58,604 nt of DNA, from positions 1 through 58,604 of the forward strand of contig NZ_JAPHNL010000211.1 in NCBI RefSeq assembly GCF_026274175.1. Reading direction: 5' to 3'. Below, one piece after another: positions 23,109-32,571 of the stretch. How positions within the stretch are numbered: the stretch's first letter is position 1; every line of letters begins with the position of its first letter. The notes beneath the pieces are model-generated. The model searched no databases. It was not told the origin of the DNA and worked only from the letters and a program-made list of their open reading frames with translations. The translations under genes were made by a program, and so were the position numbers. The stretch comes from Streptomyces beihaiensis (GTDB lineage: Bacteria > Actinomycetota > Actinomycetes > Streptomycetales > Streptomycetaceae).

Positions 23109-23792
23109 GTGACGGGGACATCGGGGCAGGGGCGACAGGCTCGGCAGCGGCGCAAGCGCGTGCCGCGGCAGGTGCGTGAGCAGCAGATCATCGACGTGGC
23201 CGTACGCGTCTTCGCCCAACGCGGCTACCACGCCGCCTCGGTCGACGAGATCGCCGAACTCGCGGGGATCTCCAAGCCGATGGTCTACCTCTACCTCGAC
23301 TCGAAGGAAGGGCTGTTCCTGGCTTGCCTGCGCCGCGAGGCCGCACGCCTCGTCGCCGCGTTCCAGGAGGCCGCGCGGGGCGCCGGTGCCGCCCCCGACC
23401 TGCGGTTGCACGCCGGACTCGCCGCGTTCTTCGCCTTCGTCGCCGCGTACCGGGACAGCTGGGTCGTGCTGCACCGCCAGGCTTCCGAACCGAGCGAGAG
23501 GATCGCCGCGGCCGTCGCGGACACGCGGCGCGCCGTCATGGCGGAGGTCGCGGGCCTGGTCAAGGACGGCATCGACGACGTCACCGGTGGCGAAGGGCGC
23601 GGGGCCCGGCTGGGCGCCGAGGACGCCGACTTCGTGGCGCACGCGCTCGTCGGGGCCGCCGACTCGCTCACCGACTGGATGGAACGCAACCCGGGGCAGT
23701 CGCCGGAGAGCGTCACGGTGCGGCTGATGAACATGGTGTGGGTGGGGATGCGGGGCGTACTCGACGGTGAGGTGTGGCTGCCGGATGGGTGA
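23109..23792 (+). CDS. TetR-family transcriptional regulator
   Basis: The 227-residue protein has a basic N-terminal arm (RQARQRRKRVPRQVREQQ), then the TetR helix-turn-helix IIDVAVRVFAQRGYHAASVD and EIAELAGISKPMVYLYLDSK, and a helical ligand-binding domain to the C-terminus. GTG 23109 is the start; the ribosome site is weak. It is divergent from the SCP2 gene over a 30-bp palindrome and so is expected to repress both. The effector is likely an acyl-CoA or related lipid, by context. Its stop codon lies within the first unit of a 14-bp tandem repeat array. Confidence 0.92.
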   Translation: MTGTSGQGRQARQRRKRVPRQVREQQIIDVAVRVFAQRGYHAASVDEIAELAGISKPMVYLYLDSKEGLFLACLRREAARLVAAFQEAARGAGAAPDLRLHAGLAAFFAFVAAYRDSWVVLHRQASEPSERIAAAVADTRRAVMAEVAGLVKDGIDDVTGGEGRGARLGAEDADFVAHALVGAADSLTDWMERNPGQSPESVTVRLMNMVWVGMRGVLDGEVWLPDG

Positions 23793-23857
23793 GATGCGAG
23801 GGGTGAGACGCGAGAGGTGAGACGCGAGGCGTGCGAAGCGAGGCGTGTGAAGCGAGG
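23788..23857. repeat. Five 14-bp tandem repeats across TetR stop codon
   Basis: Units begin at 23788, 23802, 23816, 23830 and 23844. The first three are ggtgagaYgcgagR and the last two cgtgYgaagcgagg. The TetR stop codon (23790-23792) is inside unit 1. Confidence 0.9.
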
Positions 23858-23880
23858 CGTGCGCGACCCGTTGAATTCTC

Positions 23881-23912
23881 CTTACGCATGGGTAAGTTGA
23901 CTCATGAGTAAG
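23881..23912. promoter_or_regulatory. Two adjacent 16-bp dyads upstream of acyl-CoA ligase
   Basis: CTTACGCATGGGTAAG (23881-23896) and TTGACTCATGAGTAAG (23897-23912) each match a CTTACTCATGAGTAAG-like palindrome at 14 of 16 positions and abut without a gap. They end 41 bp before the ligase start. The pattern is TetR-like but differs from the operator at 23049-23078, so a different repressor may bind. Confidence 0.65.
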
Positions 23913-23953
23913 TAGGGGCGGGCAGTCGCGTCGGTACCACGCCGGGAGTCGTG

Positions 23954-25894
23954 ATGGGCGCACGCAAGGATCTGAAGCGGGCCAGGAACCACAGCGGCCT
24001 GGCCGGACGTGCCGCGGTCGAGGTCGTACGGGACGAGCACGGCACCGTACGCGAGGCCCGCGTCGCGCCGCTCGCCGCGCGGTCGCCGGGGGCCGACGCC
24101 CTCCGCACCCCGGCCGACATCCCGTTCGTGAACGCCGCCGAGGCTCCTGAGGCGGTCGTGCTCAGACGCAAGGAGGCGGGGGAGTGGAAGCCCGTCACCT
24201 CCGCCGCCTTCGCACGCGAAGTGACCGCCGCCGCCAAGGGGCTGATCGCCGCCGGCCTCGAACCGGGCGAACGCGTCGCCCTCATGTCGCGCACCCGCTA
24301 CGAGTGGGAGGTCCTCGACTTCGCGATATGGGCCGCGGGAGGCCAGACCGTACCGATCTACGCGACCTCCTCGCCCGAGCAGATCGAGTGGATCGTGCGC
24401 GACTCCGGCGCCCGCACGCTGATCGTGGAGACACCCGAGAACGCCGAGGCCGCCGCGACCGGCCTCGCCGCCCTGCCGGAGACCGAACGGCCCCGCATCC
24501 GGCAGATCGACGCGGGCGCCGTACTCGAACTCGCCGCGTCGGGCCGGGAGGTGTCCGACGCCGAAGTCACCGAGCGGCGCGCCGCGCTCGGCCCCGACAC
24601 CGTCGCCACCATCTGCTACACCTCAGGCACCACGGGACGCCCCAAGGGCTGCGTCCTGACGCACGGCAACCTGTACGCCGAGGCGGCCAACACCGTCGAA
24701 CTGCTCCACCCCCTCTTCAAGGCCGTCACCGGCCAGACGGCCTCCACCCTCCTCTTCCTCCCCCTCGCCCACATCCTGGGCCGAGCCCTGCAGATCTCCT
24801 GCCTGCTGGCCCGGATCGAGGTCGGCCACTGCCCGAGCATCAAGCCGGACGAACTGCGCCCCGAACTACGCTCGTTCCGGCCGTCGTTCGTGGTCGGCGT
24901 CCCGTACCTCTTCGAGAAGATCCACGACACCGGCCGGGCCACAGCGGAGAAGATCGGGCGTGGAGCCTCCTTCGACCGGGCCGACCGGATCGCGATCCGG
25001 TTCGGCGAGCAGCACCTGGCCCGGTTCCTGGGGCGCGGCACGGGCCCGTCCCTCGGCCTGCGGATCGCCCACGGCCTGTACGACCTGCTGGTCTACCGCC
25101 GCGTACGCAAGGAACTCGGCGGCCGGCTGCGCTACGCCATCAGCGGCGGCTCTCCGCTCGATCGCAACCTCAGCCTCTTCTTCTACGCCGCCGGAATCGT
25201 CATCTACGAGGGCTACGGCCTCACCGAGACGACCGCCGCGGCCACCGTCACCCCGCCCCTTCGCCCGCGCCCCGGCACCGTCGGTACTCCCGTGCCCGGT
25301 ACCGCCATCCGCATCGCCGACGACGGCGAGGTGCTCATCAAGGGCGGCATCGTCTTCGGTACGTACTGGAACAACCGGGCCGCGACGGACGAAGTCCTCG
25401 ACGGCGACGGCTGGTTCGCCACGGGCGACCTCGGCGCGCTCGACCCCGACGGCTACCTCACCATCACCGGCCGCAAGAAGGACATCCTCGTCACCAAGGG
25501 CGGAAAGAACGTCTCCCCGGCCGTCCTGGAGGACCGTCTGCGCAGCCGTTCCCCGGTCGGCCAGTGCGTCGTCATCGGGGACAACCGCTCCTACGTCGCC
25601 GCGCTCATCACACTCGAACCCGAGTCCGTGGCCCACTGGTTGAGCGTGCGCAAGCTGCCCGCCGACACTCCGCTGTCCGAGGTGATCCGCGACCCGCGCA
25701 TCGTCGAGGACGTGCAGAAGGCCGTCGACTACGCCAACGAGGCCGTCTCGCGCGCCGAGTCCATCCGCAGGTTCCGGCTGGTGGAGGGCGAGTTCACCGA
25801 GGAGAACGGGCTGCTCACCCCGTCGATGAAGATCAAACGCAAGGCGGTCGCGGCAGCGTACGCGCGGGAGATCGAGGAGCTGTACGGCGTCTGA
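23954..25894 (+). CDS. Long-chain fatty acyl-CoA synthetase
   Basis: This 646-residue AMP-forming enzyme activates fatty acids to acyl-CoA. The P-loop-like motif TICYTSGTTGRPKGCVLTHG lies near residue 220, followed by the A5 motif VIYEGYGLTETTAAATVTP, the hinge GDLGALDPDGYLTITGRKKD and KDILVTKGGKNVSPAVLEDR, and the C-terminal lysine motif LTPSMKIKRK. The FACL-type linker region with YRRVRKELGGRLRYAISGGS is present. ATG 23954 has GGGAG five bases upstream (GTG 23951 is adjacent). Two TetR-like dyads precede it. It is separate from the divergent SCP2/TetR pair but in the same lipid context. Confidence 0.93.
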   Translation: MGARKDLKRARNHSGLAGRAAVEVVRDEHGTVREARVAPLAARSPGADALRTPADIPFVNAAEAPEAVVLRRKEAGEWKPVTSAAFAREVTAAAKGLIAAGLEPGERVALMSRTRYEWEVLDFAIWAAGGQTVPIYATSSPEQIEWIVRDSGARTLIVETPENAEAAATGLAALPETERPRIRQIDAGAVLELAASGREVSDAEVTERRAALGPDTVATICYTSGTTGRPKGCVLTHGNLYAEAANTVELLHPLFKAVTGQTASTLLFLPLAHILGRALQISCLLARIEVGHCPSIKPDELRPELRSFRPSFVVGVPYLFEKIHDTGRATAEKIGRGASFDRADRIAIRFGEQHLARFLGRGTGPSLGLRIAHGLYDLLVYRRVRKELGGRLRYAISGGSPLDRNLSLFFYAAGIVIYEGYGLTETTAAATVTPPLRPRPGTVGTPVPGTAIRIADDGEVLIKGGIVFGTYWNNRAATDEVLDGDGWFATGDLGALDPDGYLTITGRKKDILVTKGGKNVSPAVLEDRLRSRSPVGQCVVIGDNRSYVAALITLEPESVAHWLSVRKLPADTPLSEVIRDPRIVEDVQKAVDYANEAVSRAESIRRFRLVEGEFTEENGLLTPSMKIKRKAVAAAYAREIEELYGV

Positions 25895-26282
25895 GACCTG
25901 GAAGGAGACCTGGGAATCTGCGCGGCGTCCGGGGCGGTTTCGGGTCGTGTCCCGAGTAGCAGGAGACGAGGCGCACGGGTTCACCGTGACAGTCGGGGTT
26001 TCGCGGTGGTCTCTGTCATCGGCCTGAAGCGAGCCCAGCGCCCACATCCACGACCGCCTCGCCGGACAGCTCACCGGAAGCCGCTGACACCGGCCGCCCG
26101 CCCCGCGGCGGGGATCCTCCCGAGGCGTGAGCCGCGTGGGATCCCGCTGTGGGCAGTTCAGACAGGTGCGCCGCCGTACGGGATGCGTGCGCTTCGGCCG
26201 GGGGGCGGTGCCGGGCTCGCGTATCGTCCGTCGGGCGATTGACGCGACCGCTGCGGACAAGACGCCCGGCAGTGGTTCGGAT
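25895..26282. other. 388-bp intergenic region without recognisable gene
   Basis: This stretch between the acyl-CoA ligase and the TerD fusion gene (which ends here from the other side) shows no coding pattern, no tRNA and no clear terminator stem that I can see. Confidence 0.6.
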
Positions 26283-28133
26283 TCAGTCGTCGATCTCGAC
26301 GCCGTAGTTCCGGGCGAGCGTGTCAAGGCCGTGGTCGTAGCCCTGGCCGACGGCGCGGAAGCGCCAGACGGGGCCGCGACGATAGAACTCGCCCAGGAGC
26401 AGCGTGCGTTCGGTGGTCGCGGCGTCCAGGGTGGCGTGGGCCAGAGGGGCGGCGTCACTGTCGGGAGCGGCAGTGATCTGGACTGCTCCGATGTCGCCGA
26501 AGGTGGCTGAGCCGTCGATGGCGGCCGCGACAACGACCCGATGGGAGGCCGGTGGGAGAGCGGCGAGGTCGACGGCGACGGTCTGTTCGGCGGGGCCACC
26601 GGTGAGAAGCCGCACCGTGCCCGCGGGGTTTTCCGGAGCGCCGTAGAAGACGAAGTCCTCGTCGAAGGTGACCTGTTCGTCCTCGTCGAGCACGAACGCG
26701 ACGACATCGATCTCGCAGCGTTCCCGGGGAGCCCAGGCCGCGGCGAGATGCCACTGTGGCGTGGGCAGATCGATGACGCCGCCACGGGGAAGCACGTGGA
26801 GCGGCTGAGCCGAGACGTCCAGAGGCGCCTCCTCGACCTGTGCCGCTTCCGTGCGGGCCGCCGCACGGGCCGCCGCACTGGTCTCCGCACTGGTCTCCCC
26901 GACAGGATCGACGAGCCAGCGCTCGTCACGCGCCGGAAGGCCCAGTTCCGTGATCCGCCGCATGCGGCGATCCTTGTCCCCACCGGTGAGGACAACGACG
27001 TCAGTGACGCTGCGGGACAGATTGACCGCAGCGGAACCGCCCAGCACGACCACGCGGGTGCGCGCGGCAGCAGCCTCCTTGTGCGTGCCGCCCAGGACGA
27101 GTACACGACGCCCGGCCAACGGCTTGCCCGTCGTCCCGGCAGGTGCGAGTGCCGGTTGACGAGGAGCCGGGACGGCCGGCGCCGGTGCAACGGTCTCCGC
27201 CTCCGGCGCCCGGTGCGCCGCACCGCCCTGTACCTCGCCGAGCAGCTTGAGGAACGTGTCCTCGTCGATGACCGGCACACCCTCGGCAGTGGCCCGCCGC
27301 GCCTTGGCCGAACCGGACGCGGGCTCATTGGTGACCAGGACGCTGGTGTGGCGGCTGACCGAGGTCATCATGTTGAGCCCGGCGGCGACTCCTCTGCCGA
27401 TCAACTCGGCCCGCGCGCAAGCGGTCTCACCGGTGATCGCGACCTTCATCCCCTGCCGCAACGGCCCTCCGCGGGCCAGCCGTCCAGGGTTGCGGTAGGC
27501 GCAGGGCGTCTTGGGTGGCTTCGGCGTGAACTGCGACTCGGCGCGCGGGGGGCAGCTCACGAGGGGCAGCGGCAGTGCGAGTCGCGCCGCCTCACGCAGT
27601 GACGCCCGCAGGATCCCGGCCAACACCCGGGTGTCGTCCAGGGCGTCATGGGCGTGCTGCTGCGGTACGCCGTAGTGGGCGGCCAGCGTGCCCAGCTTCA
27701 TGTCGGGCGTCGGTGGGTCGACCCGCCGGTTCAGCGCCAGGGTGCACAGCCGCCGCGACACCGGCAGCCACCTGCGCGCCCGGGCGAACTCGTAGGAAAG
27801 GAAGTCGTAGTCGAACTGCGCGTTGTGAGCCACCAGAACGCGGTCCTGCAACAGCTCCCCGATGCGCTCGGCGACCTGCTCGAAGGTTGGCGCCCCGCGC
27901 AACCGTTCGGCGGTGAGCCCATGCACGTCCACCGGTCCCGGATCGCATCCGGGGTTCAGCAGTGTGGAGAATTCCGCGGTCTGCCGTCCGTCCGCTCCGA
28001 TGGTGAGGACAGCGACCGACAGCACCCGGTCCCGTCGGGGTATGAGCCCGGAGGTCTCTACGTCGACGAGGGCCCAGTCATGGGCGTACTCGCCCATGGC
28101 GGGCAGGTCGAAGGAGGCCGCTGCGAGACTCAT
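26283..28133 (-). CDS. Exonuclease-BRCT-BRCT-TerD fusion protein
   Basis: The 616-residue protein joins four domains. Residues 18-180 form a DnaQ-like DEDDh 3'-5' exonuclease: D24 and E26 in LVDVETSG, D108 in AHNAQFDYDFL, and H162/D167 in HAHDALDDTRVLAG. Residues 228-298 form a BRCT domain (MKVAITGETACARAELIGRG), and residues 340-410 a second, weaker BRCT-like domain (LAGRRVLVLGG through DERWLVDP). Residues 440-616 form a TerD domain with FVLDEDEQVTFDEDFVFYGA and GPVWRFRAVGQGYDHGLDTL. TerD domains bind calcium and belong to tellurite/stress systems; the exonuclease part suggests DNA processing. It stands alone, with no ter operon next to it. Confidence 0.88.
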   Translation of the reverse strand: MSLAAASFDLPAMGEYAHDWALVDVETSGLIPRRDRVLSVAVLTIGADGRQTAEFSTLLNPGCDPGPVDVHGLTAERLRGAPTFEQVAERIGELLQDRVLVAHNAQFDYDFLSYEFARARRWLPVSRRLCTLALNRRVDPPTPDMKLGTLAAHYGVPQQHAHDALDDTRVLAGILRASLREAARLALPLPLVSCPPRAESQFTPKPPKTPCAYRNPGRLARGGPLRQGMKVAITGETACARAELIGRGVAAGLNMMTSVSRHTSVLVTNEPASGSAKARRATAEGVPVIDEDTFLKLLGEVQGGAAHRAPEAETVAPAPAVPAPRQPALAPAGTTGKPLAGRRVLVLGGTHKEAAAARTRVVVLGGSAAVNLSRSVTDVVVLTGGDKDRRMRRITELGLPARDERWLVDPVGETSAETSAAARAAARTEAAQVEEAPLDVSAQPLHVLPRGGVIDLPTPQWHLAAAWAPRERCEIDVVAFVLDEDEQVTFDEDFVFYGAPENPAGTVRLLTGGPAEQTVAVDLAALPPASHRVVVAAAIDGSATFGDIGAVQITAAPDSDAAPLAHATLDAATTERTLLLGEFYRRGPVWRFRAVGQGYDHGLDTLARNYGVEIDD

Positions 28134-28384
28134 GGCGCCAAGGATGAGCGGGCATGGGTCCTTCCCTCAACCTGTATGCAGTATTGCCCCGATATGCGAC
28201 ATGTGGCGCACCGGTATGTCAGCGGAGAGGTCGCGACGAGACTTCGGGAAGTCTTCAGGAAGAACACCCGTCCGGACCCGTCTCAAACCGCGCCCGTCCG
28301 GACTGTCGCCCAGGTCGGGGGCGTCGGCCGCGCTGAGTCCACCTGGGAGATCCGATCAGCTTCGCCACCTCTGAACAGCAAAAA

Positions 28385-28405
28385 CGCCCTCCTTGAGGGA
28401 GGGCG
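28385..28405 (-). terminator. Terminator of tRNA-Arg
   Basis: On the minus strand an 8-bp GC stem with 5-nt loop is followed by five T residues, 20 bp after the mature tRNA 3' end. The region 28134-28384 shows no gene. Confidence 0.85.
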
Positions 28406-28425
28406 CGACCCCGCATACCGCTCGG

Positions 28426-28498
28426 CGCCCCCGGCAGGACTCGAACCTGCGGCCAAGCGCTTAGAAGGCGCCTGCTCTATCCACTGAGCTACGGGGGC
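28426..28498 (-). tRNA. tRNA-Arg (anticodon TCT)
   Basis: The minus strand folds as a 73-nt cloverleaf: acceptor GCCCCCG/CGGGGGC, D-arm GCTC/GAGC, anticodon arm GGCGC-CTTCTAA-GCGCT with anticodon TCT, and T-arm GCAGG-TTCGAGT-CCTGC. It reads AGA codons. The CCA end is not encoded. There is no integrase or second copy of the 3' end nearby, so no integrated element is attached. Confidence 0.96.
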
Positions 28499-28852
28499 CG
28501 GTGTGTGGCCGGTGGCCTGGACCGGATGTGCGGGTGGTGATCCGTGACCTTGCCGGGACAAGGATAGGGGCCGTGGATCCCTGTCCCTGCCGCTTCGCCT
28601 CCGTGGCTCGATGTGGAGGTTCAGTGAAGCGGTCCCGATAATCGCAGGTGGGTTCGGATCCCGCATCGCTTTTGGCGTCTCGCGTCTCGGGTGTTGTGCA
28701 CTCGTTATGCCTGCGCCCCAGTCGTCCCTTCCGTGCCGCTCTGCGCTTCCTGTGCTCCGTCGTGCGCCTTGTCCGGGCCTGGTCTGCGGAATCGGCACGC
28801 AGAAGACCGCCACATGCTTCAGAAAGCCGCCAAAATTGGGCATTCTTCGCAT
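28499..28852. other. 354-bp intergenic region
   Basis: The interval between tRNA-Arg and the GTPase pair presumably holds both divergent promoters; I see no gene or clear dyad in it. Confidence 0.5.
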
Positions 28853-30490
28853 GTGGTGACCTTGGACGTACGGCCTCAGCTGCTCGACGCGCTCACCGCG
28901 CTGCGCGACCGTGTCGCCGCCGCGCGCTTTCCGCTCCCTCTCGCGGGGGCCCCGCGCGCGCGTGTCAACCGCGATGAGCTGCTCGCACAACTCGACGACT
29001 ACTTGGTGCCCCGGTTGCGCGCCCCCGAAGCGCCACTTCTCGCCGTCGTCGGCGGGTCCACCGGGGCCGGGAAGTCGACGCTGGTCAACTCCGTCGTAGG
29101 ACGGGTGGTCAGCGAGGCCGGGGTGCTGCGCCCCACCACCCGTACGCCGGTGCTCGTCTGCCATCCGGACGACCACCATTGGTTCTCCGGGATGAGAGTG
29201 CTGCCCGACCTCACGCGCGTGTGGGTGCCGAGGCAGAACGAGGCCGACGGGAGCGTCCAGGGGGACGATTCGCTCGTTCCGCCCCTCGACGACGGGGAGC
29301 GCACGCTGCGCGTCGAGACCGCGGGCACGCTGCCGCGCGGGCTCGCACTTCTCGACGCGCCCGACATCGACTCGCTCGTGGCCGACAACCGGCTCCTCGC
29401 CGCCCGCCTGATCAGCGCCGCCGACGTGTGGGTGATGGTCACCACTGCCTCCCGGTACGCCGACGCGGTGCCGTGGCACCTGCTCCGTACCGCCAAGGAG
29501 TACGACGCCACCCTCGTGACGGTGCTCGATCGGGTGCCCCACCAGGTGATCGGTGAGGTTTCGCGACAGTACGGCGCCCTGCTCGCCAAGGCCGGGCTCG
29601 GGGAGATCCCCCGGTTCACCGTGCCCGAGCTGCCCGAGTCCACCGGTGACGGCGGACTGCTGCCCGCCACCGCCGTCGCCCCCTTGCGCGCCTGGCTCGC
29701 GCACCGTGTCCAGGACCCCGCCGCGCGGGCGCTCGCCCTGTCGCGCACGGCCCGCGGCGTCCTCGACTCGCTGCGCGCGCGCATGCCGGAACTGGCCGCC
29801 GCCGTCGCCTCCCAGCACTCGGCCGCCGTACGGCTCACGACCGCTGTCGAGGAGGCATACGACGACGAGTACGCGCGCGTGCGCGGCAGGCTGCAGAACG
29901 GTGCCGTACTCGCCGGGGACGCGCTGAAACGGTGGCGCAGCTACCCGCTCGACTGCTCGGCGGACGAGCTGCTCGACGCGCTCACGGAGAGCCTGGCGGC
30001 GCTCCTGCTGTGCGCGGTGACCGCCGCTGACGCGCGCGTGGACGAGCGGTGGCGTCGCGAACCAGGAGGTGACGCGCCCGAACTGGCCCGCCCGGAGCCC
30101 GGCCTCGAGACCGCCGAGCACCGCATCGGTCTGGCCGTACGGCGCTGGCGGCGCGTCCTTGAGGAGTATGCCGAGGACGAGGTACGCGCCATGGGCGAGG
30201 CGCAGGGCGCCACGCCGCCCGACGCCGAGGTGGTCGCCGCCCTCGTCGCCACGGCGTTGCTGGGCGGGCGGCGTGCCAGAGCCGCGGGTGAGCGGCTCGC
30301 CGAGCGGATCAACGCCCAGGGCGCGCTGCGGCTGCGCGACCGCGGTGGACGGCTCCTGAGCGAGTACGTGGAGAACGTGCTCGGCGCGGAGCGCGAGCGC
30401 CGGCTCGCGCCGCTGGACGCCCTCGGCGTCACCCCCGAATCGCAGGCCGAACTCATCGCGGCCCTTTCGCTGCTGCAGAAGGAGAGGTGA
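28853..30490 (+). CDS. Dynamin/Era-like GTPase, first of a pair
   Basis: This 545-residue protein is a P-loop GTPase with the G1 motif [19 protein letters not shown] near residue 65, a switch-region threonine in [10 protein letters not shown]3-like [11 protein letters not shown] and the G4-like TVLDRVP. The C-terminal half is largely helical with [16 protein letters not shown] and [20 protein letters not shown]. It resembles the YfjP/dynamin-like GTPases found as pairs in actinobacteria. The start is uncertain: GTG 28853 or 28856 gives [23 protein letters not shown] 28814 is possible. The partner GTPase starts five bases after the stop, so both should be made together. Confidence 0.85.
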   Translation: MVTLDVRPQLLDALTALRDRVAAARFPLPLAGAPRARVNRDELLAQLDDYLVPRLRAPEAPLLAVVGGSTGAGKSTLVNSVVGRVVSEAGVLRPTTRTPVLVCHPDDHHWFSGMRVLPDLTRVWVPRQNEADGSVQGDDSLVPPLDDGERTLRVETAGTLPRGLALLDAPDIDSLVADNRLLAARLISAADVWVMVTTASRYADAVPWHLLRTAKEYDATLVTVLDRVPHQVIGEVSRQYGALLAKAGLGEIPRFTVPELPESTGDGGLLPATAVAPLRAWLAHRVQDPAARALALSRTARGVLDSLRARMPELAAAVASQHSAAVRLTTAVEEAYDDEYARVRGRLQNGAVLAGDALKRWRSYPLDCSADELLDALTESLAALLLCAVTAADARVDERWRREPGGDAPELARPEPGLETAEHRIGLAVRRWRRVLEEYAEDEVRAMGEAQGATPPDAEVVAALVATALLGGRRARAAGERLAERINAQGALRLRDRGGRLLSEYVENVLGAERERRLAPLDALGVTPESQAELIAALSLLQKER

Positions 30491-30495
30491 GGGCG

Positions 30496-32571
30496 GTGAC
30501 CGCCGTCACGGACCACACCGGACAGCCTGACCACTCCGGACGTCCTGACCACTCGGGGCAGCCTGACCACTCGGGACGGCCTGACCACTCGGGACAGCCT
30601 GACCACTCCGGCTACGCCGGCCAGTCCAGCCACACCATCCAGTCCGGAAGCTCCGGCCAGCCCGGCGGCTTTGTCGGTTCCGTCGGTTCCGTCGGCTCCG
30701 GCGGTTCCGGCGGTTCCGTCAGCTCCGGGAGGTCCGCCGAGGGCGCCTGGGACGACGGGCTCATCGCGCGGCGCGTCGCCGAGGCACCGGACGCCGGGGC
30801 GGGAGACGGTTCGGGCGGCACGCGCGCGGTGGACGCGACGAATTCAGGCGTTGCGGGATCCGGAGGCGCGGGATCCGGGGGCGCGGGTTCCGGCGCCCCG
30901 GTGTCCGGACCCGTAGGCTCGATGTCGGAAGCGGAGACGTACGACGGGCGGTTGACGCAGCGCCTCGACGCGTTGCGTGAACTCGTCGGGCTCTCCAGGA
31001 CCCGCCTCGACGGCACGGTGCTCACCGAGTCCGTACGGGTCCTCGACGAGGCATCCGCCCGGCGGAGGCTGTCCTCGCGGCACACCGTGGTCGCCGTCGC
31101 GGGTGCCACCGGCAGCGGGAAGTCGACCCTGTTCAACGCCCTGGCCGGCGTGCCGCTCTCGGAGACGGGGCTGCGCAGGCCCACCACCTCCACGCCCATC
31201 GCCTGCAGCTGGACCGACGGGGCGGCGGGCCTCCTCGACCGGCTCGGCATCCCGGGCCGCTCGCGGCGCAGGCCGCTGCAGTCGCAGCAGTCCGGGGCCG
31301 AGCTCGACGGGCTGGTCCTCGTCGACCTTCCCGACCACGACTCCGCCGCGCCCGACCACCGTGAGCAGGTCGACCGGATCCTCGCGCTCGTCGACGCGGT
31401 CATCTGGGTCGTCGACCCCGAGAAGTACGCCGACGCCATGCTGCACGAGCGTTACCTGCGGCCCATGGCGGGGCACGCCGAGGTGATGTTCGTGGTGCTC
31501 AACCAGGTCGACCGGCTGCCCGGTGACGCGGCCGAGCAGGTCCTCGACGATCTGCGGCGGCTGCTCGACGAGGACGGCATCGCGCTCGGCGAGTACGGCG
31601 AACCGGGCGCCACGGTGCTGGCCCTGTCCGCGCTGACCGGTGACGGTGTCGGTGAACTGCGCGAGGCGCTCGACCAGTTCACGAACCGGCGGCTGGCGCC
31701 CGTGCGGCGCATCGGCGCGGACGTGGACGCCGTCGCCGACGGCCTGCGGCCCGTGTACACGACGCGACGCCGTACGGGGCTCAGCGAGGAGGCCCGCGAG
31801 GAGTTCACCGACCGGCTCGCCGACGCGGTGGGAGCGGCGGCCGCGGGCCAGGCCGCCGAACGCGCCTGGATCCGTGGCGCCAACCGGGCCTGTGGCACTC
31901 CTTGGTTGCGGCTGTGGCGTTGGTACGAGCGGCGGCGCGCCGCGGACCTGCCCACCTTGACCCCGAGGCAGCAGCAGGCCGAGGAGGAGGCCACGGCCCG
32001 TCAGCGGGTCGAGCACGCCGTGCGGGCCGTGGGGGACGCTGCGGCGGCCGGGCTGCCGGAGGCGTGGGGGCAGTCGGTGCGGGAGGCGGCCTTGCGCGGC
32101 GGAGAGGGGCTCCCGGAGGCGCTCGACGCCCTGGCCACGGCGTCGCCCGCGGCGCGCCGGGGCGACGGCCGGGTACAGGGGCCGCTGTACACGGTCGGGA
32201 CCCGGCCGCCGCGGCCCGGGTGGTGGCCGCTGGCCGTCCTCGTGCAGGCCATGATGACGCTGCTGCAGGTGGCGGGCGGCCTGTGGTTGTCGGCGCAGAT
32301 CCTCGGCGTGGTCTCGCCGAACCTGGGTGTGCCGGTGCTGTTGATGCTCGCCGGGATCGTGGGCGGCCCGTGCGTGGAGTGGGCTTCCAGGATGGCGGCC
32401 AAGGGGCCCGCCCGGCGTTACGGGCAGGAGGCCGAGCGGCGGCTGCGGGAGGCGGCCGCGGCCTGCGGCAGGGCCCGTGTGCTCGACCCGGTCGCGGCGG
32501 AGCTGCTGCGGTACCGGGAGGTGCGCGAGCAGTACGTACGGGTGGCTGGGTTTTCCACAACTGGCCGGTAG
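30496..32571 (+). CDS. Membrane-associated YfjP-like GTPase, second of a pair
   Basis: The 691-residue protein begins with a disordered Gly/Ser/Pro segment of about 150 residues that includes six PDHSG repeats. The GTPase domain follows: G1 VVAVAGATGSGKSTLFNALAG, switch-I LRRPTTSTPIAC, G3 LVDLPDHDSAAPDH and G4 VVLNQVDRLPGD. Near residue 575-625 a hydrophobic hairpin (LAVLVQAMMTLLQVAGGLWL, then GVPVLLMLAGIVGGP) inserts in the membrane, as in dynamin-like proteins. GTG 30496 lies 11 bases after AAGGAG; GTG 30487 would overlap the previous stop but sits too close to that site. The pair may remodel membranes; no role is proven. Confidence 0.85.
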   Translation: MTAVTDHTGQPDHSGRPDHSGQPDHSGRPDHSGQPDHSGYAGQSSHTIQSGSSGQPGGFVGSVGSVGSGGSGGSVSSGRSAEGAWDDGLIARRVAEAPDAGAGDGSGGTRAVDATNSGVAGSGGAGSGGAGSGAPVSGPVGSMSEAETYDGRLTQRLDALRELVGLSRTRLDGTVLTESVRVLDEASARRRLSSRHTVVAVAGATGSGKSTLFNALAGVPLSETGLRRPTTSTPIACSWTDGAAGLLDRLGIPGRSRRRPLQSQQSGAELDGLVLVDLPDHDSAAPDHREQVDRILALVDAVIWVVDPEKYADAMLHERYLRPMAGHAEVMFVVLNQVDRLPGDAAEQVLDDLRRLLDEDGIALGEYGEPGATVLALSALTGDGVGELREALDQFTNRRLAPVRRIGADVDAVADGLRPVYTTRRRTGLSEEAREEFTDRLADAVGAAAAGQAAERAWIRGANRACGTPWLRLWRWYERRRAADLPTLTPRQQQAEEEATARQRVEHAVRAVGDAAAAGLPEAWGQSVREAALRGGEGLPEALDALATASPAARRGDGRVQGPLYTVGTRPPRPGWWPLAVLVQAMMTLLQVAGGLWLSAQILGVVSPNLGVPVLLMLAGIVGGPCVEWASRMAAKGPARRYGQEAERRLREAAAACGRARVLDPVAAELLRYREVREQYVRVAGFSTTGR
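30511..30618. repeat. Six 18-bp in-frame repeats (PDHSG hexapeptide)
   Basis: Units begin at 30511, 30529, 30547, 30565, 30583 and 30601, each gaccacWcSgg-type and encoding D-H-S/T-G-x-P/A. They form the N-terminal tail of the second GTPase. Confidence 0.9.

Noticed and set aside
24866-27328. 820-residue minus-strand open frame across the ligase and TerD fusion
   Set aside because: It is antisense to the acyl-CoA ligase and out of frame with the TerD fusion; no recognisable domain.
28426-28498. tRNA-Arg as the attachment site of an integrated element
   Set aside because: No integrase, no duplicated tRNA 3' end and no compositional change in the flanks.
30511-30618. Six regularly spaced 18-bp units as a CRISPR array
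   Set aside because: The units abut without spacers and are in-frame codon repeats inside a gene; no cas gene is present.
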